Below are positions 56,281 through 64,000 of a stretch of DNA of 64,000 nt, one piece after another. Origin of the DNA: Nocardia brasiliensis (GTDB lineage Bacteria; Actinomycetota; Actinomycetes; Mycobacteriales; Mycobacteriaceae); NCBI RefSeq assembly GCF_011801125.1, contig NZ_CP046171.1:2418001-2482000 (forward strand), written 5' to 3'. Position numbers and translations under genes: made by a program. Below the pieces are notes generated by a model. It did not search any database and was not told where the DNA came from. It saw only the letters and a program-made list of their open reading frames with translations. Each line of letters starts with the position of its first letter. Within the stretch, counting starts at the first letter, position 1.

Positions 56281-56907
56281 ATGGCGGCGCGACGTCGACC
56301 GACTCGACCGCTCGGCCGGAAAGTTGGTACTCGTGCGGAGTATCGAACAATACTGGTCTTTTGTGAAGGCGCGAATACTGAGCCGGACTACTTGAAGGCG
56401 GTCAAGGATTTGCCCCATGTCAAGGCCAATGCTTCGGTAAAGATCGTACTGGACCCTTGCCAGGGCGTGCCTCTTACCCTTGTTCAGCGTGCGGTCGAGC
56501 GCATGCAAGATTCCGAAATTGACGAATGCTGGTGCGTTTTTGACGTTGAATGGCCCAAGAATCACCCGAACCTTAAGGATGCGGTCGGGTTGGCGAAGGC
56601 TCACGGCGTCGGGTTGGCGATCTCGAATCCGTGCTTCGAACTCTGGTTGATTCTCCATCATCGGGAGCATAGCTCGTACATTGATACCAAATGCGCTGAG
56701 AGTGCTAGCAAAAAGCTCGACGGGCGCGGTGGAAAACACATTGATCCAGCCGTTTACATGCCATTGCGAAAAAGCGCCGAACGGCGCGCGGCGGTACTCG
56801 CAAAGCGCCACGAGGGTGATGGCAATACCCTGCCGAACAACAATCCTTCGTCATCGATGTACGAGTTACTTCAAGTGCTCGAGCGGTCGGCAGATCCTCT
56901 CGGCTAG
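56281..56907 (+). CDS. RloB-like protein (TOPRIM-type putative nuclease)
   Basis: 208 residues. TILVFCEGANTEPDYLKAVK gives the conserved acidic first motif of RloB/TOPRIM-like proteins, and WCVFDVEWPKNHP the second (D-x-E here rather than the more usual D-x-D). ISNPCFELWLILHH follows, a hallmark of RloB. The partner of RloA-type ATPases and likely the effector. A basic N-terminus (RRRPTRPLGRKVGTRAEY) may bind nucleic acid. Codon use matches the ATPase gene and differs from neighbours. Confidence 0.82.
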   Translation: MAARRRPTRPLGRKVGTRAEYRTILVFCEGANTEPDYLKAVKDLPHVKANASVKIVLDPCQGVPLTLVQRAVERMQDSEIDECWCVFDVEWPKNHPNLKDAVGLAKAHGVGLAISNPCFELWLILHHREHSSYIDTKCAESASKKLDGRGGKHIDPAVYMPLRKSAERRAAVLAKRHEGDGNTLPNNNPSSSMYELLQVLERSADPLG

Positions 56908-56924
56908 TACCATCGCATGAGCAG

Positions 56925-56972
56925 CATAAACGAAGGCCCCGAGTCGAATCCGACTCGGGGCCTTCGTTTATG
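56925..56972. terminator. 22-bp perfect hairpin, bidirectional terminator
   Basis: Arms from 56925-56946 and 56951-56972 (CATAAACGAAGGCCCCGAGT... and its complement) with loop AATC and A/T-rich outer ends. It ends 2 bases before the RNase AS stop, so it probably belonged to that gene before the RloAB pair arrived. Confidence 0.88.
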
Positions 56973-56973
56973 A

Positions 56974-59010
<2,037 letters not shown>

Positions 59011-59150
59011 GCAACGCTTCTCGGCGGTATCGCGCCGGGGTCGGTGCGGTGAAGTGCCCGAAAGTCACTGGGGGATAGGGCATTCGGGCATTTCGGTCGT
59101 GGGGTGTGGCGCGCTGGGGATGTCGTCGGCGCCGTGCGAAACTCGTCGCG

Positions 59151-60083
59151 ATGCTCACCTACTTCGAAGCGACGGTCATCGGCGTAGTGCAGGGAGTCAC
59201 CGAGCTGTTCCCGGTCTCCAGCCTGGGACATTCGGTGCTGCTCGCGGCGTGGCTCGGCGGTGATTGGCAGCGGCTGGTCGATCAGGGCGAGTCGGACACG
59301 GGCACACCGTATTTGGCCTTCGTGGTGGCCTTGCACGTGGGCACGGCGGTCGCGTTGCTCGGCTACTACCGGCGTGATTGGCGCGCCATCGCCGTCGGAT
59401 TCGCCGGGCTGCTACGCACCGGCCGGGCCGAAACCGTCGCAGAGCGACTGGCCTTGCTCATCGTGGTGGCCACCCTGCCGGTCGCGGCGCTCGGGCCGTT
59501 CCTGCAGCATCCGTTGCACGTGCTGTTCGCGGCGCCGATCTACGCCGCGATCTTCCTGACGCTCAACGGCGTCGTGCTGACCATCGGCGAGGGCCTGCGC
59601 CGCCGCAACGAGCCGACGCTGGCTCAGTACGGTCGTCAGTTCGCGCTGCACGCGCGAGCCGGGGTGCTCACCGCGCGGGCGCGCAAACGTAGTGCGGATC
59701 GACGCCTGGCCGCGCTCGAACTGGAGGATGCCCTCGGCATCGGTTTCGCGCAGGTCGGTGCCCTGTTGACCGGGTTCAGCCGGGCCGGGCTGACCATGGT
59801 CGGTGGACTGTGGCGTGGCCTGCCGCACGAGCAGGCCGCGAAATTCGCGTTCCTGCTCGCGACTCCGGCGATCCTGGGTGCGGGTCTGATGGAGATTCCG
59901 GAGCTGGCGGGGCCGGGCACCGCGGGCGTGCGCGGGCCGGTGCTGGTCGGCGCGATCGCCTCCGGTGTGTCGTCCTGGCTGGCGGTGCGCTTCCTGGAGC
60001 GCTACTTCCAGACCCGCACGCTGCTCCCGTTCGCGCTGTACTGCCTGGTGGTGGGGTCGGTGTCGATCGTCCGATTCCTCTGA
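59151..60083 (+). CDS. uppP: UppP/BacA-type undecaprenyl-diphosphatase, variant motifs
   Basis: 310 residues from ATG 59151, about eight helices. The first motif is GVTELFPVSSLGHS instead of the usual GVTEFLPVSSTGH, keeping Glu18 and His27; the second is GFSRAGLTMVGGLW instead of PGTSRSG. This variant subgroup recurs in actinobacteria. It recycles undecaprenyl diphosphate to the monophosphate for cell-wall synthesis. Likely a paralogue to a canonical UppP elsewhere. Monocistronic. Confidence 0.85.
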   Translation: MLTYFEATVIGVVQGVTELFPVSSLGHSVLLAAWLGGDWQRLVDQGESDTGTPYLAFVVALHVGTAVALLGYYRRDWRAIAVGFAGLLRTGRAETVAERLALLIVVATLPVAALGPFLQHPLHVLFAAPIYAAIFLTLNGVVLTIGEGLRRRNEPTLAQYGRQFALHARAGVLTARARKRSADRRLAALELEDALGIGFAQVGALLTGFSRAGLTMVGGLWRGLPHEQAAKFAFLLATPAILGAGLMEIPELAGPGTAGVRGPVLVGAIASGVSSWLAVRFLERYFQTRTLLPFALYCLVVGSVSIVRFL

Positions 60084-60154
60084 TCCGGTTCGTCCGGCTG
60101 CCCGCGTCCGAAATCGGGTGCGGGCAGCCGGGAATGGGCGAGCGGGTCGAGGTA

Positions 60155-61720
60155 TCAGTTGTGCGCGAGGGTGGGGACCGGCGGCTCTTGCTCGGCGGGG
60201 TGTGCTGGGCCAGTCGGGTTGGGGCGCAGGGTGATCGCCAGGACGGCGGCGCCGGCGAGGGCGATCAGCATCGTCCATATCGCGCCGATGTGCATGGCGT
60301 GGATGAAGGCCTGATCGGCGGCGTCGGCCAGGTCGTGGCGCTGCACGGCGTGCGCGACGTGGCGTGCTTGTTCCGCCGAGACCAGTAGCTGGTCCCGCAA
60401 CGGATCCGGAACATCGACCACCGAGGGTTCCATCGCGCGCCGGTAACCGATCGACATGATGGTGCCGCCGATCGCGATGCCGAGCACGCTGCCGGTTTGG
60501 CGGACGGTGTTGGTCACGGCCGATCCGGCACCGGCCCGCGCGGGCGGCAAGGTGTCCATCAGGGCGGCGGTGACCGTGCCCATCACCACGCCGATGGCGA
60601 GACCCTGGATCAGCACCACGATTTCGAGCCAGATCAGCGGGGTGTGCAGTTCGAACAGCGCGGCCGTGCCCATGGCCAGTGCGGCGATCGCCAAGGCGGT
60701 CGCGGTGACCGCGCGCAGCGACCAGCGCCGGGCGAGCCGGACACCCAGCGGACCACCGATGATCGTGCCGATCGCAACGGGTGAGGTCGCCAACCCCGCC
60801 TGCAACGGCGAGAAGCCGCGTGCGCCTTGCAGATAGAACGCGCTGTAGAAACCGGCGGCCGTCATCGCGAAGAGCAGCAACCCGATGGCGACGTTGCCGC
60901 CGCCGAAGACCCGCGCCGCGAGCAGCCGGGGATCGAAACTCGGCTGGGCGAGCCGCAATTCGACCAGCACGAAGAGGCCGAGCAGCACCGCGCCCGCGGC
61001 GATCGGCGCCCAGACATCGACGGGGGTCCAGGTGGCGAGCTGCCCCGCGCGGATCAAACCATAAGCGAGCGCGGACAATCCGGTGATCGACAGCAGCAAC
61101 CCGGCCGGATCGAGCGGCCGTCGCACCGGGCTGCGGTGGTCGGGCACGACCAGCGCGATGCCCACCAACCCGAGCACGACGGCGGGCACGTTGATGAGAA
61201 ACACCGAGCCCCACCAGAAGTGGTCGAGCAGCACCCCGGCGATCAGCGGTCCCGCCGCGATGCCGACACCGGCGGAGGCCGAGGAGATGCCGATTGCCGT
61301 CGCCCGCGCCGGTCCGGAGAAGGTCAGGGTCAGGATGGCCATGGTGGCGGGCATGATCAGCGCGCTGCCCAGACCCATGACGGCGCGCGCGGCGATCAGC
61401 TCACCGGCGGTGCCCGCGTAGGCGGCCCAGAGGGACGAGCCCGCGAAGATGGTCAGCCCGGACGCGAGCACCGTGCGGTGCCCGAAGCGGTCACCGAGTG
61501 CGCCCGCGGTGAACATCAGCGCGGCGAAGACCAAAGTGTATGCGCCGGTTGCCCATTGGAGCTCGGCGGGCGAGGCGCCCAACCCGCGGACCGGGTCGGT
61601 GAGCGTCTCGAAGGTGATGCTGAGGATGGTGTTGTCCATCCAGATCAGGAACGACGACAACAAGAGAACGGACAGGATCATCCGCTGCCGGGATTTCGGC
61701 GGCGTCACAAGCGTGTTCAT
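60155..61720 (-). CDS. MFS efflux transporter, DHA2 (14-TM) family
   Basis: 521 residues from ATG 61720. Fourteen hydrophobic helices with the DHA2 motif A GDRFGHR, motif C-like GPLIAGVLL and WMDNTILSI in helix 1. Proton-driven drug export is usual. Divergent from a MarR regulator with an operator-like palindrome between them, so probably induced by an unknown antibiotic or metabolite. Confidence 0.93.
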   Translation of the reverse strand: MNTLVTPPKSRQRMILSVLLLSSFLIWMDNTILSITFETLTDPVRGLGASPAELQWATGAYTLVFAALMFTAGALGDRFGHRTVLASGLTIFAGSSLWAAYAGTAGELIAARAVMGLGSALIMPATMAILTLTFSGPARATAIGISSASAGVGIAAGPLIAGVLLDHFWWGSVFLINVPAVVLGLVGIALVVPDHRSPVRRPLDPAGLLLSITGLSALAYGLIRAGQLATWTPVDVWAPIAAGAVLLGLFVLVELRLAQPSFDPRLLAARVFGGGNVAIGLLLFAMTAAGFYSAFYLQGARGFSPLQAGLATSPVAIGTIIGGPLGVRLARRWSLRAVTATALAIAALAMGTAALFELHTPLIWLEIVVLIQGLAIGVVMGTVTAALMDTLPPARAGAGSAVTNTVRQTGSVLGIAIGGTIMSIGYRRAMEPSVVDVPDPLRDQLLVSAEQARHVAHAVQRHDLADAADQAFIHAMHIGAIWTMLIALAGAAVLAITLRPNPTGPAHPAEQEPPVPTLAHN

Positions 61721-61748
61721 GGGAGCCTTCGGTACGATTGGTAGGAAC

Positions 61749-61775
61749 CTGACGATTACTCTGCCCAATCGTCAG
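61749..61775. promoter_or_regulatory. MarR operator-like palindrome
   Basis: Perfect arms CTGACGATT / AATCGTCAG with a 9-base spacer in the 86-base divergent gap; AGGAACCTGACGATT and AGGAACCTGTCAATC also repeat directly. It probably controls both the MFS and MarR genes. Confidence 0.65.
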
Positions 61776-61806
61776 GAACCTGTCAATCTCGGAGGAGGAC
61801 TCGGTC

Positions 61807-62238
61807 GTGGGTTTGCCCCCCAACGAGGTCGGATCGCTGACCTTCATGGTCCGCACGGTGTGGCTGCACATGCGTGCCGCGATCGGCGAGGAACTCAAGG
61901 AATTCGGCCTGTCCACCTCGCAATACGCCACGCTGATGATGGCCGACGCGCACCCGGGGATGTCGGTCGCCGACATCGCGAGGGAGGTGGCGAGCACCCG
62001 TCAGGCCGCCAACGAAATGCTCGGCGGCCTCGAACAGCAGGGCCTGATCGAACGCAAGCCGAACCCCGCGGATCGGCGCACCCATCGCATCCACGTCACC
62101 GCGGACGGTCGAGAACGCTTGGCGCAGGCGCGAACAGCGGTCGCCCGCCGGGAAACGGAGCTGGAGGCCGACCGCACGCCCGAACAGCGCGCGGCGATCC
62201 GCGAGTGGCTCGGCGGCATGGGGCAGGCCTGTCGCTGA
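61807..62238 (+). CDS. MarR-family transcriptional regulator
   Basis: 143 residues from GTG 61807 with GGAGGA upstream. Winged HTH: LSTSQYATLMMADAHPGMSV, IAREVASTRQAANEMLGGLE, GLIERKPNPADRRTHRIHVT. Binds the palindrome in the divergent promoter and represses the MFS pump until a ligand binds. Convergent with the PASTA kinase gene. Confidence 0.92.
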   Translation: MGLPPNEVGSLTFMVRTVWLHMRAAIGEELKEFGLSTSQYATLMMADAHPGMSVADIAREVASTRQAANEMLGGLEQQGLIERKPNPADRRTHRIHVTADGRERLAQARTAVARRETELEADRTPEQRAAIREWLGGMGQACR

Positions 62239-62280
62239 ATCAGCGCGGGCGCGATCGAAATCGGCGCGGCCGCCGTCGAC

Positions 62281-64000
62281 TCAGGGCAGCGCGGTCAGCT
62301 GGACGGTGGATCCCGGCTCGACGTTGGCGCTGATGCCGGGCACCTGTCCGATCACCACCGAGCCGTCGGTGGGCGTGAGCTGCTTGACCTCGACCTGCAA
62401 CCCGAGGCTCTCCAGTTTGGATCTGGCGTTGCCGACGCTCGACCCGATCAGGTTCGGCATCTTGAGTGCGTTGGAGACGAAAAGCGTGACGCCGCTACCG
62501 GATTGCACGGTGGTCCCGGCGACCGGGTCGGTGCCGATCACCTTGTCCGCCTCGACGGCCTTGTCGAACTTGGTCTGCCGGTCGCGGACCTTGATGCCCG
62601 CGCTGGTCAGCAGCTGCACCGCCTCGTCGGCGGTCTTGCCGCGCACGTCGGGCACCTTGATCGGTTTGGCTCCGTTGCTGCGATACACCTTGACCTGGGC
62701 GCCGGTCGGCAGCACGGTGCCGGGACCGGGCTCGACCCTGGCGAGGGTGCCCTTCGGTGCGGGGTTGCCCTCCTCGCCGGAGTCCACCGGTTGCAGCCCC
62801 GCGTCGCGGATCAACTGGTTGACCTTCGAGATGTCGTCGCCCGGGTTGAGGTCGGGTACCTTCGGCTTGCCACTGGAGACCAGCACCGCGACCGTCGAGC
62901 CCTTGGTGATCCGCGAACCCGCCGACGGGTCGCTGCCGACCACGCCGCCGACCGGGATCGTGTCGGAGGCCTTCTGCCGCAACTCGGTCTCGAAGCCCGC
63001 GTCACGCAGTGTCGCGACCGCGCGATCGGTGTCGAGCCCCGCGATCGCGGGCACCGGGGAGAACCGCCCGAACCCGAGCCACCAGCCGCCGACACCGACG
63101 ACCAGGGTGAGCGTCGCCACCACGGCGATCCAGATCCATGCCGTGCGCCGCGACCTGCTGGGGTCGGGCGCGTAGGGCTGATACGCCGCCGACGCGTGCT
63201 GCTGGCGCGCCGGCGGCTCGTCGTAGCCGTCGGGACCGTAGTCCGGGCGCGGTCGCGGCGCGGTGACCACCCGGGTGTGCTGCACCGTCGGCGGCGTGTA
63301 CGCCGGTGCGGGAGTCGCCGCGGCCTGCTGGGTCGGTGGGGTGAGCGCCTTGTAGCTGGCGCTCAGATGCTCGGCCGACTCCTGCGGCGCGGGCACCCGG
63401 TAGGGCGGCAGGCTCAGTTTCGCGCCGATCTGGCGCAGCGCCGCGGCCATCTCGTTCGCGTCGGCGAACCGGTGCGCGGGTTCGCGCGCGGTGGCCTTCG
63501 CGACCAGCTCGTCGAATTCCGGCGGCACACCGGAGATGAACCGGCTCGGGCTCGGCACGTCGTTCTCGATGCGCTGATAGGCGATCGAGATCGAGGTGTC
63601 GCCGGTGAACGGGACGCGCCCGGTCAGCAGTTCGAAGATCAGCACGCCGAAGGAGTAGACGTCGCTGCGTGCGTCGGCGGTGCCGCTGGTCACCTGTTCG
63701 GGGGACAGGTAGGCGGCCGTGCCGAGGATCACGCTGGCCGAGGTGGTGTTGGCCGCCGCTACCGCGCGCACCAGGCCGAAGTCGGCGATCTTGACCTCGC
63801 CCGCGTCGGAGATCAGCACGTTCTCCGGTTTCACATCGCGGTGCACCAGGCCCGCGGTGTGGGCGACGCCGATCGCGGCGAGTACCGGCTCGGCCACCGC
63901 GCGCACCGCGTGCGGCGGCATCGGGCCGCGCTCGCGCAGCAGCTCGCGCAGGGTGCCGCCCTCCACCAGCTCCATGATCAGGAACGGATACTCACCGTCC
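62281..64000 (-). CDS. pknL: Ser/Thr protein kinase with four PASTA domains (PknL/PknB-type), 5' end outside window
   Basis: The frame is open to the window edge, so the N-terminus with the glycine loop is missing. Visible: HRDVKPENVLI catalytic loop, ADFGLV (DFG), the activation loop with SASVILGTAAYLSPEQ, then a Pro-rich linker, one membrane helix (TAWIWIAVVATLTLVVGVGG) and four extracellular PASTA repeats that bind peptidoglycan fragments. It phosphorylates division and wall-synthesis proteins. The place next to aroG/RNase AS matches PknL. M. tuberculosis PknL lacks PASTA, while corynebacterial PknL has them, as here. Confidence 0.9.
   Translation of the reverse strand, partial: DGEYPFLIMELVEGGTLRELLRERGPMPPHAVRAVAEPVLAAIGVAHTAGLVHRDVKPENVLISDAGEVKIADFGLVRAVAAANTTSASVILGTAAYLSPEQVTSGTADARSDVYSFGVLIFELLTGRVPFTGDTSISIAYQRIENDVPSPSRFISGVPPEFDELVAKATAREPAHRFADANEMAAALRQIGAKLSLPPYRVPAPQESAEHLSASYKALTPPTQQAAATPAPAYTPPTVQHTRVVTAPRPRPDYGPDGYDEPPARQQHASAAYQPYAPDPSRSRRTAWIWIAVVATLTLVVGVGGWWLGFGRFSPVPAIAGLDTDRAVATLRDAGFETELRQKASDTIPVGGVVGSDPSAGSRITKGSTVAVLVSSGKPKVPDLNPGDDISKVNQLIRDAGLQPVDSGEEGNPAPKGTLARVEPGPGTVLPTGAQVKVYRSNGAKPIKVPDVRGKTADEAVQLLTSAGIKVRDRQTKFDKAVEADKVIGTDPVAGTTVQSGSGVTLFVSNALKMPNLIGSSVGNARSKLESLGLQVEVKQLTPTDGSVVIGQVPGISANVEPGSTVQLTALP

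Noticed and set aside
59412..61214. 600-residue Arg-rich minus frame
   Set aside because: Antisense to uppP and out of frame with the MFS gene; composition typical of GC shadow translation.

Overview
The window is a high-GC actinobacterial chromosome segment. Gene content and order match the mycolic-acid bacteria: blocks correspond to M. tuberculosis Rv2218-Rv2199 (lipA, lipB, the Rv2216 epimerase, dlaT, pepA, gcvT, ilvE, cobS, cobT, DUF3043, erpA, adoK, asnB, ctaC, ctaF), Rv2182-Rv2196 (acyltransferase, Rv2183-2185 homologues, pimB, ripC, the exonuclease/GIY-YIG fusion, trpD, ctaE-qcrCAB) and Rv2179-Rv2176 (RNase AS, aroG, a PASTA kinase). Overall style suggests Nocardia or a close relative; this is inference from recalled synteny, not from a search.

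Layout. 1-917: CmtR-like ArsR repressor and a CDF cation exporter (cut by the window edge). 1254-2669: an Rv3235-family protein with a long Cys-rich nonapeptide-repeat extension. 3150-4847: an F420-dependent oxidase gene split by a complete IS3-family element with a 3-bp target duplication. 5337-6448: Ltp-repeat protein and a YezG-like protein. 6953-12707: lipoate and 2-oxoacid dehydrogenase genes. 13297-17751: pepA, a TetR regulator with an N-terminal Cys motif, a GNAT, gcvT. 18348-23507: ilvE, an MBL hydrolase, cobS/cobT/cobU. 24034-29978: GlxA-type regulator, DUF3043, erpA, adoK, asnB. 30450-31957: ctaC-ctaF. 32168-37291: SDR, FAD oxidase, PhoD, acyltransferase. 37555-42615: a tightly overlapping envelope/glycolipid operon (ROK kinase to pimB). 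42956-45848: membrane protease and two NlpC/P60 peptidases. 46348-50091: exonuclease-UvrC fusion, Lrp-type domain, a frameshifted trpD, a hypothetical. 50307-54766: ctaE-qcrC-qcrA-qcrB, with a 77-bp MIRU-like element between qcrA and qcrB. 54962-56907: an RloA/RloB-like ATPase-nuclease pair, a candidate phage-defence module. 56974-64000: RNase AS, aroG, UppP-like phosphatase, MarR/MFS pair, PASTA kinase (cut by the window edge).

Most genes are core metabolism: lipoylation, branched-chain and aromatic amino acids, cobalamin, Fe-S assembly, the bcc-aa3 respiratory supercomplex and the cell envelope. The unusual content is mainly non-coding or accessory: four copies of a 79-bp palindromic repeat, several unrelated short-period tandem arrays confined to intergenic gaps, the MIRU-like insert that keeps ATGA coupling, the IS insertion, and the RloAB-like pair.
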